Shown: piece after piece, positions 24,867-33,838 of the stretch | Layout of the letters: every line of letters begins with the position of its first letter | Numbering within the stretch: position 1 is the first letter of the stretch | Assembly: GCF_007625115.1 (NCBI RefSeq) | Contig: NZ_VMNH01000008.1 | Location: 1-64,000 of the forward strand | DNA: 64,000 nucleotides | Source: Sedimenticola selenatireducens | GTDB taxonomy: Bacteria > Pseudomonadota > Gammaproteobacteria > Chromatiales > Chromatiaceae | Reading direction: 5' to 3' | Notes under the pieces: model-generated | What the model saw: the letters and a program-made list of their open reading frames with translations, nothing else | What the model was told of the DNA's origin: nothing | Database searches by the model: none | Position numbers and translations under genes: made by a program

Positions 24867-26822
24867 CTATTCACCAAGGCCCATCTGGATATAACCGGTC
24901 GGGCACACATCGCTACAAACATGGCAGCCGATACACTTGTTGTAGTCGGTGTCGACGTAACGACCAGTAGTTGCCTCGGTCTTCTTCACGCGGAATACCG
25001 CATCCTGAGGACAGAACACCACGCAGTTATCGCATTCGAAGCACATACCACAGCTCATACAACGCTTGGCTTCAGCGACCATCTGTTCTTCGCTATAGGG
25101 ATGCAGACGTTCCTGAAAATGCCCCAGTACCACTTCAGCAGAAGGGACCTCTTCACTACGTTTGTTGCGTGGCGTAAAGGAGAAGTGCCCAAGGAACAGG
25201 TCGCTGGACGGAATCACTTCCTGCTCAGCACGATTCTCAAAGTTATGCACCGCATACTTGGCACCATCGGTACCACGCTGATCACCTGCTTTGGAATCAA
25301 ACCGCTCTGGATCCTTACCGGCTTCGTGCAGCTTATCCAGTAGATCAAAGTGATGAACATCAACCTTAGGACGTTTAACCTGCTCTTCCTGTTTGAGGAA
25401 GCGGTCAATACTCTCAGCCGCAATCGATGCTTGACCAATAGCCGTGGTCAACAGATGAGGACGAATGATATCACCCGCGACGAAGTGGCCATTCTTACCA
25501 GGCACCTGGAAGAACTTGTCTGCATCAATCAGGTTGCGATCATTGGCCATTTCCTCAAGACCGGTCATGTCACCGCCCTGTCCGATAGCCGAAACAATCA
25601 GATCAGCTTCAATGACGCGCTCAGTTCCTTCAACCGGGATTGGCTTCATGCCATCCATGGTGCAGTCACATACCCTCAGACCTGTTGCACGACCATCTTC
25701 TCCTACCAGCACTTCCAAAGGCATCACTCCATCAAGAATGGTGACACCCTCTGTGGTGGCATCAGAGACTTCGTGCTCAGCTGCCATCATCTTTTCTTTG
25801 GTGAACAGTGAGGTCAGCGTAACCTCGGAACCCTGCGCAGCCGCAGTAACAGCCGCATCGTGAGCCACATAGCCATCTTGAACCACAAGCTCTGGACGAT
25901 CCGTCGGGTTCTGATTTTTCACATGACCCAGACGACGGGCAACAGAAACCACATCGATAGAGGTATCACCACCACCGATACAGACCACTTTCTCTGCCGT
26001 AACCTTCATGCGACCTTCATTGAAGGCCTTCAGGAATGCGACGCCAGTCACGCAGTTTGGCGTGCCTTCCCAACCGGGAACTGGCAGACCACGTCCACTC
26101 TGACAACCCAATGCCCAAAGCAGCGCATCAAACTCTTTTTCAACATCAGCGACAGACACATCACGACCCACACGAGTCTTGAGACGCAGATCAACACCCA
26201 TATCGACAATGCGGTTCAGCTCAGCATCCAGTTTGTCACGTGGAATACGATAGCCGGGGATGCCATAACGCATCATGCCGCCCAGGTGTTCATTCTCATC
26301 AAAGATCGTCACCCCATAACCGAGACGACGCAGCTGATAAGCGGCTGACATGCCCGCAGGACCACCACCAATCACAGCAACCTTTTTAGCGATATCTGGG
26401 CCGGCCGTGAAAGCATAGCCATTGGCAATCGCCGAGTCGCCGATATATTGTTCGACTGCATTAATACCGACGAAATCTTCAACATCGTTGCGATTACAAC
26501 CATCTTGACAAGGCGCAGGACAGACCCGACCCATCATGGAAGGGAATGGATTGGCATTGGTTGAGCGACGGAACATGTACTCGTCACGCTCAACGCCTTC
26601 AGGCGGCTTCTCCTGCCCTCGCGCTATTGCCAGGTAACCACGGATATCCTCACCAGAGGGACAACTACCCTGACAGGGTGGTGTTTTGTGGATGTAGGTT
26701 GGGCATTTGTAAGAGGTATCTTCTCTGAAGATCTTCTCACTAAAATCATCCCATTCGTTATCGCCTTCTTTATATCGACGATAACTCAGTTTTGTGTTCA
26801 TCTGTTCCGTAGGAGTTGCCAT
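24867..26822 (-). CDS. dsrL: DsrL, NAD(P)H:acceptor oxidoreductase of the oxidative Dsr pathway
   Basis: A 651-residue iron-sulfur flavoprotein. An N-terminal GltB-like Fe-S region (CQGSCPSGEDIRGYL, CPAPCQDGCNRNDVEDF) is followed by two Rossmann domains (VIGGGPAGMSAAYQL for FAD, VCIGGGDTSIDVV for NAD(P)H). The C-terminal ferredoxin part has CMSCGMCFECDNCVVFCPQD and CIGCHVCSDVCPTGY. DsrL takes electrons from sulfite formation by DsrAB and passes them to NAD+. Its presence here, before dsrJ, supports the oxidising direction of the pathway. GGAGAG lies in front of the start. Confidence 0.95.
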   Translation of the reverse strand: MATPTEQMNTKLSYRRYKEGDNEWDDFSEKIFREDTSYKCPTYIHKTPPCQGSCPSGEDIRGYLAIARGQEKPPEGVERDEYMFRRSTNANPFPSMMGRVCPAPCQDGCNRNDVEDFVGINAVEQYIGDSAIANGYAFTAGPDIAKKVAVIGGGPAGMSAAYQLRRLGYGVTIFDENEHLGGMMRYGIPGYRIPRDKLDAELNRIVDMGVDLRLKTRVGRDVSVADVEKEFDALLWALGCQSGRGLPVPGWEGTPNCVTGVAFLKAFNEGRMKVTAEKVVCIGGGDTSIDVVSVARRLGHVKNQNPTDRPELVVQDGYVAHDAAVTAAAQGSEVTLTSLFTKEKMMAAEHEVSDATTEGVTILDGVMPLEVLVGEDGRATGLRVCDCTMDGMKPIPVEGTERVIEADLIVSAIGQGGDMTGLEEMANDRNLIDADKFFQVPGKNGHFVAGDIIRPHLLTTAIGQASIAAESIDRFLKQEEQVKRPKVDVHHFDLLDKLHEAGKDPERFDSKAGDQRGTDGAKYAVHNFENRAEQEVIPSSDLFLGHFSFTPRNKRSEEVPSAEVVLGHFQERLHPYSEEQMVAEAKRCMSCGMCFECDNCVVFCPQDAVFRVKKTEATTGRYVDTDYNKCIGCHVCSDVCPTGYIQMGLGE

Positions 26823-26908
26823 GGAATTCTCTCCTCAACCTATATAATTCTTAAAACACCGTCAGAGATTATTCACCGACGCGTTATACCTCAAATTGTC
26901 ACTCTGTT

Positions 26909-28447
26909 TTACTCGTCGCCATCCGATTCATCATCGGCGTCATCCTCATCCGTATTTTGTCCAGTGAGGATAATGGCATTGCTGACTAACTGGTGGACGC
27001 TGACAATCTGGTCCATGTCCATTCCGTAGTAAGGCAATACCTTGGTAAATTGGCTCTTACAAATAGCGCAGATTGCCGCCATATGGGTGACCCCTTCCTC
27101 TTTGATGGCATTTTGCAATGCCGTCATTCGTGGCAAGGCACCCTTCACCCGAATCTCCATCAGATCATCCGTTAACAGACCGCCACCGCCACCGCAGCAG
27201 AAGGTCTTCTCACCGATGGTTTCGTGATCCATATCCACATAGTTATTGCAGACTGCCTTGATCACGGCACGGGGTATATCAAACTGACCACCGGGTTTGT
27301 CTCCCATGCGGGTAGCACGGGCAACATTGCAGGAGTCATGGAATGTCAGCGTCATGTCATCATTCGCTGACTTATCGAAATTCAGTTTGCCCTGCTGTAT
27401 CAGATCATAAGTGAATTCACAGATATGCTGTGGCACCGGATATTTGGGATCGAGAAAATCGAACGGCCCTGCCAGTGTATTCAGAAAGGCGTAAGCAACG
27501 CGCCAGGCATGGCCGCACTCACCAAATACAATGCGTTTGACACCCAGCTCAAGCGCAGCAGTACGAATACGCATGGCAACCTTACGCATGTTCTCGTAAC
27601 TACCGATGAACATGCCAAAATTTCCAGCTTCCGAAGCCGTTGTACTCAATGTCCAACTAATGCCGGCCTCATGGAATACCTTGCCATAACCAATCAGGCC
27701 ATCGACATGGGGCTCAGCAAAGAAATCCGCCGAGGGGGTTACCAGCAGGATATCAGCACCTTTGACGTCGAGCGGAAACTTGACCACAACACCGGTCTCT
27801 TCTTCAACATCCTCTTCCAGTCCTTCCAGAGTATCCAGAATAGCCGGACCAGGCAGTCCCAGGTTATTACCCTTCTCATGGACCTTGGCGATAATCTCGT
27901 TGCAGTACTTCTGACCATACCCGACGCTATCAAGAATCTCACGGGCTGCCATGGAGATTTCTGCCGTGTCGATACCATAAGGGCAGAAGACAGAACAGCG
28001 GCGGCATTGGGAACACTGATGATAGTAGCTGTACCAATCATCCAGAGTCTCACGTGTCAGATCTTCAGCGCCCACCAACCAGGGGAAATATTTCCCGGCA
28101 AAGGTGTTGTAGCGACGGTAGACCTTGCGCAGTAGATCCTGACGACCTACCGGCATATTCTTTGGATCTTTAGTACTCAGGTAGTAGTGACACTTATCAG
28201 TACAGGCGCCGCATTTTACGCAGGCATCCAAGTACACCTGAAGCGAGCGATAACGTGAGCGCAGATCATCCAGTTTCTCCAGCGCCTTGTCATGCCAGTC
28301 TTCGACCAACTCACCCGGGAATCCCAGCGGTATGTTGTGATCGGGCTTGGCAATGAATGGGCTGAGATGCGCCATGGTGCCTTCCACGAGTTCCGGAACA
28401 TCCACATACTCCTTAAGCTCCGGTACATCGAAATTTGCCTTAGCCAT
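26909..28447 (-). CDS. dsrK: DsrK, HdrD-like catalytic subunit
   Basis: A 512-residue cytoplasmic protein related to heterodisulfide reductase HdrD. Two ferredoxin motifs (CVKCGACTDKCHYYLS near residue 76; CSQCRRCSVFCPYG near residue 146) are followed by the CCG-type domain with DSCNVAR and FCCGGGGGLL, which binds the catalytic [4Fe-4S] cluster thought to handle the DsrC trisulfide or disulfide. The long acidic tail (TDEDDADDESDGDE) is unusual but common in this group. It sits 36 bp after dsrM. Confidence 0.95.
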   Translation of the reverse strand: MAKANFDVPELKEYVDVPELVEGTMAHLSPFIAKPDHNIPLGFPGELVEDWHDKALEKLDDLRSRYRSLQVYLDACVKCGACTDKCHYYLSTKDPKNMPVGRQDLLRKVYRRYNTFAGKYFPWLVGAEDLTRETLDDWYSYYHQCSQCRRCSVFCPYGIDTAEISMAAREILDSVGYGQKYCNEIIAKVHEKGNNLGLPGPAILDTLEGLEEDVEEETGVVVKFPLDVKGADILLVTPSADFFAEPHVDGLIGYGKVFHEAGISWTLSTTASEAGNFGMFIGSYENMRKVAMRIRTAALELGVKRIVFGECGHAWRVAYAFLNTLAGPFDFLDPKYPVPQHICEFTYDLIQQGKLNFDKSANDDMTLTFHDSCNVARATRMGDKPGGQFDIPRAVIKAVCNNYVDMDHETIGEKTFCCGGGGGLLTDDLMEIRVKGALPRMTALQNAIKEEGVTHMAAICAICKSQFTKVLPYYGMDMDQIVSVHQLVSNAIILTGQNTDEDDADDESDGDE

Positions 28448-28483
28448 GTAATACCCTCGTCGCTCTCAGTCGCTTCTACTACG

Positions 28484-29203
28484 TTATTCTTCCATCGCCT
28501 TCGCCCAAGGGGCGAGGTGACGTTTTTCACGGGGGTTATCCACCTGATTACGTGATGGGCTGAAGAAAATGCCCGGCACATGAAGCAGCTTACTGAATGG
28601 GAATAGAATCATCAGTAACGCTACCAGGGTGAGGTGAACAACTAATGGGAAATCGATGGGTAGTGTGCCGATACTAAACCCCATCAGCCCGGTGAAAAAC
28701 TGCTTCACCATCACGATATCGGTATGGGCAACAAACTTCATCATCAGACCACTGATGCCAATAAAGATCAGCACCAACAGCCAAAGGTAATCGGACGGGG
28801 CGGATATGTAGCGCACCCGATCGACAAATATTCTGCGCACCAGCAATCCGGCCAAACCGGCGAGCATTGCAAAGCCCGCATAGACGCCGAAAGGCTGAAT
28901 TAATTCTATGGGCAACCAGACTGGGTCGGTGAAGTAACGCAAATGCCGCAACAACACCACAAACAGCGCCATGTGAAATAACCAGGCAAAAATCCAGGTC
29001 CACTTTGTGCCTTTGAAGAGGCTCTCAAAGAACACCACTTCACGGAACATGCGCATCACAACACCGGCCTGAGTGACTGGAGCCGGGGTCGTCGCAATCT
29101 TTAATGGGGCCGGTGTTTTGGCATACTGGACAATTTTTCTTGCCAGGCCAATCACCAACACAAGAGTCGCCACGATAAACAGCAACGCATAGACAGTGGA
29201 CAT
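28484..29203 (-). CDS. dsrM: DsrM, heme b membrane subunit
   Basis: A 239-residue integral membrane protein related to NarI/HdrE with about six helices. Histidines in WLFHMALFVVLLRH, FVAHTDIV and LVVHLTL are candidate heme b ligands. It anchors DsrK and exchanges electrons with the quinone pool. This short form, lacking the longer N-terminus of sulfate-reducer DsrM, is typical of sulfur oxidisers. It begins nearly 200 bp after dsrC, a gap that contains a hairpin. Confidence 0.93.
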   Translation of the reverse strand: MSTVYALLFIVATLVLVIGLARKIVQYAKTPAPLKIATTPAPVTQAGVVMRMFREVVFFESLFKGTKWTWIFAWLFHMALFVVLLRHLRYFTDPVWLPIELIQPFGVYAGFAMLAGLAGLLVRRIFVDRVRYISAPSDYLWLLVLIFIGISGLMMKFVAHTDIVMVKQFFTGLMGFSIGTLPIDFPLVVHLTLVALLMILFPFSKLLHVPGIFFSPSRNQVDNPREKRHLAPWAKAMEE

Positions 29204-29322
29204 GTTCCTGCAATCCTCAAGCTATTCTGTTAGTCAGAGAGACACTCTCTCCGGCATGCAAAGTACTTCAACGAAGCGTGCAAGTATCTGGAAGAAACTC
29301 CGCATTCGAACACCCAAAGCTA

Positions 29323-29343
29323 CCTTCTCCAGCGTGGAGAAGG
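29323..29343 (-). promoter_or_regulatory. Hairpin in the dsrC-dsrM intergenic region
   Basis: A perfect 8-bp stem, CCTTCTCC / GGAGAAGG, has a five-base loop and lies about 60 bases after the dsrC stop in a 196-bp gap. No T-run follows, so it is more likely a stabilising, processing or attenuating structure than a full terminator. Such a structure could help dsrC transcripts exceed dsrMKLJOP levels. Confidence 0.5.
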
Positions 29344-29399
29344 CCACTTTGATCCGCCCTCAGATACTGCGTAGAGGACGGTAACCGCTAACACTCGAC

Positions 29400-29732
29400 T
29401 TAGATACAGCCGGTTGGTTTTGGCAGGCCAGCAAAGCGACAAGCCTGTTTACCTGGTCCGTAGGGGAACAGTGCATACAGATACTTGCTGTTGCCTTTCT
29501 CTTTACCCAGCTTCTTACCAACAGCCTTGGTCAGTACACGCACTGCTGGAGCGATTTGATACTCTTCGTAGTACTCACGCAGGAAGTTGATGATATCCCA
29601 GTGCTCTTCGGTCAGCTCAAGGTCATCTTCTTTAGCCATGACGTCTGCCACACCTGGCTCCCAATCAGACAGATTTACCAGATAACCTTCTTCATCCGTC
29701 TCAAACGATTTGCCGTTGACTTCAATTGCCAT
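29400..29732 (-). CDS. dsrC: DsrC, sulfur-carrier protein with both catalytic cysteines
   Basis: A 110-residue small helical protein. Its C-terminal arm ends ACRFAGLPKPTGCI, so both conserved cysteines are present: the penultimate Cys and the one ten residues before it. It carries sulfur from DsrEFH and presents it to DsrAB as a trisulfide-forming substrate. Compare the cysteine-free paralogue at 35595. Position between dsrH and dsrM is the standard one. The long gap behind it suggests that it may be expressed separately at a high level. Confidence 0.97.
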   Translation of the reverse strand: MAIEVNGKSFETDEEGYLVNLSDWEPGVADVMAKEDDLELTEEHWDIINFLREYYEEYQIAPAVRVLTKAVGKKLGKEKGNSKYLYALFPYGPGKQACRFAGLPKPTGCI

Positions 29733-29781
29733 GATTCATTTCTCCAATATAGTGCTAGTGTCTAAATTTCAGTACAGGTGA

Positions 29782-30090
29782 CTAGACCCACGCGTTAACC
29801 TTGTCATGTGAAGCCGCAAGATCAACAAAGCCGGCATAATCAACAATTTCAATACCTTCAATAACTCGATCTTCAGCCATACCTCGCGCTTTTAGATCGG
29901 GCCCCAGTACATACAGCTTCATTTTCTGGGAGGCCTCTTTCATCTGAGCCTCTTTTGCTGCACCCTTTAGCGCTGCAAATATTCCATCCTCAATCAGCAG
30001 TACTGCGCTCCCCTCTTTTGCCAGACTCAGGCAACTATCCAGAGAGTTCTTTTCGAAAGGTGATTTATTTACCGTGTGTAGAATACTCAT
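29782..30090 (-). CDS. dsrH: DsrH, subunit of the DsrEFH sulfurtransferase
   Basis: A 102-residue TusB-like protein with the conserved Cys in NSLDSCLSLAKEG (near residue 17) and the YVLGPDLKARG segment of the family. DsrE2F2H2 hands sulfur to DsrC. The ATG at 30090 has AGAGGT seven bases upstream; the GTG three codons earlier is less well placed. It is 12 bp after dsrF. Confidence 0.94.
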   Translation of the reverse strand: MSILHTVNKSPFEKNSLDSCLSLAKEGSAVLLIEDGIFAALKGAAKEAQMKEASQKMKLYVLGPDLKARGMAEDRVIEGIEIVDYAGFVDLAASHDKVNAWV

Positions 30091-30102
30091 CTTACTCACC
30101 TC

Positions 30103-30492
30103 TTAGAAACTGAAGATGACGTCTTGGTCATCCATAAGGTCCGCCAGGGCCTCATCGCTCAAAACCTCAACATCAACAATCAAGTCGTCCTTAGTCAGAC
30201 CACGCTGATCCATCGAGGCTTTCGAGACATAGAGCTTTTCAACATCATACATCTCCAGGGCGCGATAAGTAGGTGAGAAGTTCTTCATGCCGATATCAGC
30301 GGTATCCTGCCCTTTTTTCAGCTGAAAAACACCGTCATCGCTGAACACCAGACTCACGTCCTGGTCAAAGGCCGCCGCAATCAGCACAACCTCAAGCGAT
30401 TCCAGCGCGTATATCGATCCATACGGGGCACGCCGGTTGACAAACATGAACTTCTTAACGATCTCGCCGTCCATCATATCTTCTTCGGACAT
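30103..30492 (-). CDS. dsrF: DsrF, subunit of the DsrEFH sulfurtransferase
   Basis: A 129-residue TusC-like protein (KKFMFVNRRAPYGSIYALES at the N-terminus, YDVEKLYVSKASMDQRGL in the middle). It has no cysteine at the DsrE/H position, as expected for DsrF. AAGGGG stands seven bases before the ATG at 30492; the upstream in-frame extension overlaps dsrE and is unlikely. It is the structural partner in the hexamer. Confidence 0.93.
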   Translation of the reverse strand: MSEEDMMDGEIVKKFMFVNRRAPYGSIYALESLEVVLIAAAFDQDVSLVFSDDGVFQLKKGQDTADIGMKNFSPTYRALEMYDVEKLYVSKASMDQRGLTKDDLIVDVEVLSDEALADLMDDQDVIFSF

Positions 30493-30508
30493 CTCTCTAC
30501 CCCTTCTC

Positions 30509-30901
30509 TTAATCGCCAAACACAACCAGGCGATCAGCCTGGATGCCGGCCTCTACCAACTGACCAAGACCAGAGATGCGGAAGCCAGGTGCAATATTCT
30601 CTGCATCTTTGCCGTTACGCTTGGCTTCACCTTCATCTACGATACCGCGTCGCTGAGCAGCCGCAACACAGACCACCAGATCCAACTCATGCTGTGCTGC
30701 CAACTCACTCCAACGATTAACGATATTACGGTCATCCTGAGGTGGCGTGGTCAGTTTGGTCGCATTGTTCACACCATCGTGGTAGAAGAAGACACGAAAA
30801 ATCTCATGTCCCTTCTCCAGTGCGGCCTTGGTGAACTGATAGGCCGAATCGGCAGCCTGGTGCTGATAAGGACCTTCGTTTACTTGAATCGCAAATTTCA
30901 T
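30509..30901 (-). CDS. dsrE: DsrE, sulfur-receiving subunit of DsrEFH
   Basis: A 130-residue TusD-like protein with the conserved active Cys in LVVCVAAAQRRGIVDEGEA (near residue 77), which binds sulfur as a persulfide. The N-terminus MKFAIQVNEGPYQHQAAD matches the family; its ATG at 30901 follows AAGGGA by seven bases. It starts 26 bp after dsrB. Confidence 0.95.
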   Translation of the reverse strand: MKFAIQVNEGPYQHQAADSAYQFTKAALEKGHEIFRVFFYHDGVNNATKLTTPPQDDRNIVNRWSELAAQHELDLVVCVAAAQRRGIVDEGEAKRNGKDAENIAPGFRISGLGQLVEAGIQADRLVVFGD

Positions 30902-30926
30902 TCTCGATTCCCTTTTAGCCAATTAC

Positions 30927-32000
30927 TTAGAAGCGGATGTGTGCAGATGCATTCAGATTTGCACGACTTCCACGCCAGTTATCGATGTGATACTTGGTAA
31001 ATGGCAGCCCGGTCTTCTCAAAGAAGCGTGGCCATCCAATACGCTCAGCCCACTCGCCAATACGCTCATAGTCTTTGGCATCTTCCTTATAAACGCGGAG
31101 GATGTTTTTGACCACTGCGGAAACTTCCGGCCAGCGTGGTGGGTTGTTGGGGATACCTGCCGCAACCAGCTTGTGGAAGGTTGGCTTGGAACGCGCATTG
31201 GAGTTCTTACCACCTACCCAGATCGCAAATTTGGAGTGCTCTGGATCGTTGATCTGCATCGGAGGGCAAGGAGGGAAACAAGCGCCACAACAGATACATT
31301 TGCGCTCATCGACTTCCAGTGTTGGTTTGCCGTTGACCACTGCAGGACGAATAGCGGCTACAGGACAACGTGCCACAACGGAAGGACGCTCACAGACGTT
31401 ACCCACCATATCGTGGTTGATCTTGGGGGGCTTGGTGTGCTGGATATTGATGGCAATATCGCCCTGGCCACCACAGTTGATCTGACAGCATGATGTGGTC
31501 AGACGAACGCGGTTTGGCATCTCTTCACGAACAAACTCTTCATGCAGCTCATCCATCAGGGCTTTAACAGCGCCGGATGCATCGGTAGCCGGGATATCAC
31601 AGTGCAACCAACCCTGGGTGTGCGAAATCATAGAGACCGAGTTACCGGTACCACCGACAGGGAAGCCCTCTTCAAGCAGCTTGTCGATCAGCGGTTGAAC
31701 CTTGGACTCTTCAGAGACCATGAATTCGATATTTGAACGGATGGTAAAGCGAACATAGCCTTCAGCGAAATCATCAGCGATGTCCATCAGCTTGCGGATC
31801 GTGTAGACATCCATCTGACGCTGGGTACCGGCACGTACGGTCCAAACCTCATCACCACTGTGGGCCACGTGATGAAGAACGCCAGGACGTGGACGGTCAT
31901 GCCATTTCCAGTTGCCGTAGTTCTTCTTCAAAACAGGGTGTAGATAGGGCTCTATCTCTGGTACGCCTGTCTCATCGGGCATGCGAGGTGCTTCAGCCAT
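30927..32000 (-). CDS. dsrB: DsrB, reverse dissimilatory sulfite reductase beta subunit
   Basis: A 357-residue subunit. Siroheme/[4Fe-4S] ligand motif region: TTSCCQINCGGQGDIA and CERPSVVARCPVAAIRP. The inserted ferredoxin domain has CICCGACFPPCPPMQI. In the alpha2-beta2 enzyme DsrAB oxidises DsrC-bound sulfur to sulfite in the cytoplasm. The ATG at 32000 has GGAGGT four bases upstream. An 84-bp gap with two hairpins separates it from dsrA, longer than in many dsrAB pairs. Confidence 0.95.
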   Translation of the reverse strand: MAEAPRMPDETGVPEIEPYLHPVLKKNYGNWKWHDRPRPGVLHHVAHSGDEVWTVRAGTQRQMDVYTIRKLMDIADDFAEGYVRFTIRSNIEFMVSEESKVQPLIDKLLEEGFPVGGTGNSVSMISHTQGWLHCDIPATDASGAVKALMDELHEEFVREEMPNRVRLTTSCCQINCGGQGDIAINIQHTKPPKINHDMVGNVCERPSVVARCPVAAIRPAVVNGKPTLEVDERKCICCGACFPPCPPMQINDPEHSKFAIWVGGKNSNARSKPTFHKLVAAGIPNNPPRWPEVSAVVKNILRVYKEDAKDYERIGEWAERIGWPRFFEKTGLPFTKYHIDNWRGSRANLNASAHIRF

Positions 32001-32039
32001 TATTACCTCCAAAAACTCTAGTATCTGAATCTATTATTT

Positions 32040-32083
32040 AAACCGGCATGCCGGTTTGAGGACCCGTTGATGATCAGCGGGTC
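32040..32083 (-). promoter_or_regulatory. Two tandem hairpins in the dsrA-dsrB intergenic region
   Basis: An 18-bp perfect palindrome AAACCGGCATGCCGGTTT (32040-32057) is followed on the plus strand by GACCCG...CGGGTC (32061-32083). On the mRNA (minus strand) both lie between the dsrA stop and the dsrB ribosome-binding site. No T-run follows, so they look like processing or stabilising structures and not a terminator. They may tune dsrA relative to dsrB. Confidence 0.55.
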
Positions 32084-32096
32084 ACCACCTGTGTAT

Positions 32097-33341
32097 TTAT
32101 TGAGCAGCCTGACGCTCGTTCCACTTGGCCGCCTCGCCTTCCCAATCGTCGGTACGGACGTACGGGTTGGTACGAGGTTGATTGATCATATTAGGATCAA
32201 TCTCGATATTCAGGCCTTCAAGGAAGTTAGTCAGACCAATCCGCTCAATCATCTCACCCGTACGCTCGTGTTCCAGCGCATTCTCAGCGAAGAATTCAAG
32301 AATCTCGGTACCCAGCTCTTCCAACCATTCGAAATCGTCGTCTGATTCCAGCTTGTGGAAAGGCACGATTACAGTGCCCATCAAATCACCAATTTTCAGG
32401 GTACGCTTACCACCCACCAGGATGCTGACGCCACGGTCATCACCCGGTGAAAGCGCCTTGGTCATGACATTGATGCAGTGCATACAACGAACACAATTGG
32501 GGTTGTCAACGGCGAGTGTGTCATCATCATTCAGTGACAGTGCCTGGGTAGGACAGCGGGTGATCACGTTATCAATGATGTACTTACGTCCCTTGTTGGT
32601 GACGTAGTTTTTCACTTCAGCCTGATCAACCTTCATGTCATCACGCCAGGTACCGATCATGGATACGTCAGCACGCTGGATGGAGTTCATGCAGTCATTG
32701 GCACAACCTGAGGCCTTGAACTTCAGTTTGTAGGGGAGCGCAGGACGATGCATATCATCCAGGTTAGCATTTACACAAGTGCGCATAGCACGTGCTTCAT
32801 CAAAGCAGGACTGCTCACAACGCGCCGCACCTACACAGGACATGCCGGTACGTACCGCTGGACCTGCGCCGCCCATATCAAAGCCCATCTTATTGATGGC
32901 ATCGAAGGCTGGCTGAACATTCTCAGTGGTACAACCCTGGAACATAATGTCACCAGACTGGCCGTGGAATGCGATCAGGCCTGAACCATACTCTTCCCAG
33001 ATGTCACAGAAATCACGAATGGTTTTGGTGTCGTAGTGCATGCCAGGAGGCGGCATAATACGCAGGGTGTGGAATTCGGCAGCAGCTGGAAACAGCGGCT
33101 TATTGTTGGCATCTTTCAGTTCGGTGAAGCGGGGAATAACACCACCACCATAACCGATAACACCCACGGTTCCACCCTTCCAGTATCCCTTCTTGGTTTC
33201 GTAGGATGTTTCCAGCTGGCCCAGCAGGTCAACCATCATGTCGTTGTCTTTGGCCAGGCGCTTGAGTCCGGTTACGAAGCTCGGCCATACGCCGCTCTCC
33301 AACTGATCAAGCATGGGGGTATCATGCATCGGTTTCGCCAT
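32097..33341 (-). CDS. dsrA: DsrA, reverse dissimilatory sulfite reductase alpha subunit
   Basis: A 414-residue subunit with siroheme/Fe-S motif cysteines in CVGAARCEQSCFDEAR, MRTCVN and KASGCANDCMN, and a ferredoxin domain with CPTQALSL and CVRCMHCINVM. The TRCPTQA and MSCVGAARCE forms and the whole locus (dsrEFH, dsrL) point to the oxidative type. It is the first gene of the cluster. GGGAG precedes the ATG. Its promoter must lie in the 497 bp before the divergent 33839 gene. Confidence 0.96.
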   Translation of the reverse strand: MAKPMHDTPMLDQLESGVWPSFVTGLKRLAKDNDMMVDLLGQLETSYETKKGYWKGGTVGVIGYGGGVIPRFTELKDANNKPLFPAAAEFHTLRIMPPPGMHYDTKTIRDFCDIWEEYGSGLIAFHGQSGDIMFQGCTTENVQPAFDAINKMGFDMGGAGPAVRTGMSCVGAARCEQSCFDEARAMRTCVNANLDDMHRPALPYKLKFKASGCANDCMNSIQRADVSMIGTWRDDMKVDQAEVKNYVTNKGRKYIIDNVITRCPTQALSLNDDDTLAVDNPNCVRCMHCINVMTKALSPGDDRGVSILVGGKRTLKIGDLMGTVIVPFHKLESDDDFEWLEELGTEILEFFAENALEHERTGEMIERIGLTNFLEGLNIEIDPNMINQPRTNPYVRTDDWEGEAAKWNERQAAQ

Positions 33342-33838
33342 CTGTTATTCTCCCATTGATCTCGATTTATATAGTGGTTTCTGACCCGTCTTACCCTTGA
33401 CAAAAAACAGGCTCAACAAGCGAGAAATTCCGACTCTGAAATCCGGCTTCGGACTACAGACCCTCATTCCAAAACATGGGTAGCATTTTAGGATTCACTT
33501 ATGCAGCAAAAATACCCCGCTAATGGGGGGGAAGAGATGAAAAAGGCATATCCACTATGGGATATATGATAATTTGGTAATATATGAAAACTATAAGAAT
33601 CTAAAATATATTATGCTTTATAAACAAATAGATAGCCACTTAGATTTCACCGGGTTTTATTTTTTATGGGGCAAGTTGATCGTGCAGCGCAGCATATTCA
33701 TCCGCTCATTTTTGGCTTGCGTCTAGCCTCTTCTCTGGGGTTCAATAATGCCTGAACAGTTTACTTGGGTATTAAAGTCACGCTCTCATCAGGTGATAAT
33801 TTTACTGCTTTTTATCAATTATTGAACGAGGTTTACCC
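33342..33838. promoter_or_regulatory. Divergent AT-rich control region between dsrA and the 33839 gene
   Basis: A 497-bp gap without a supported gene. The central part (about 33540-33650) is clearly more AT-rich than its surroundings and contains the inverted repeat ATATCC / GGATAT (33548-33565) and repeats of the form ATATATGA on both sides of AATTTGG (about 33562-33586). It must carry the dsrA promoter and probably the promoter of the divergent genes. I do not assign -35/-10 boxes or a regulator site because several AT-rich placements look equally good. Confidence 0.5.

Noticed and set aside
24921-28135. Several long plus-strand frames opposite dsrL and dsrK (up to about 236 residues)
   Set aside because: They are antisense shadows of strongly supported genes; their products have no sensible domain or hydrophobicity pattern.
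29196-29384. Plus-strand open frame in the dsrC-dsrM gap
   Set aside because: It is antisense to the dsr transcript, has no ribosome-binding site, and its composition looks like non-coding sequence with the hairpin inside it.
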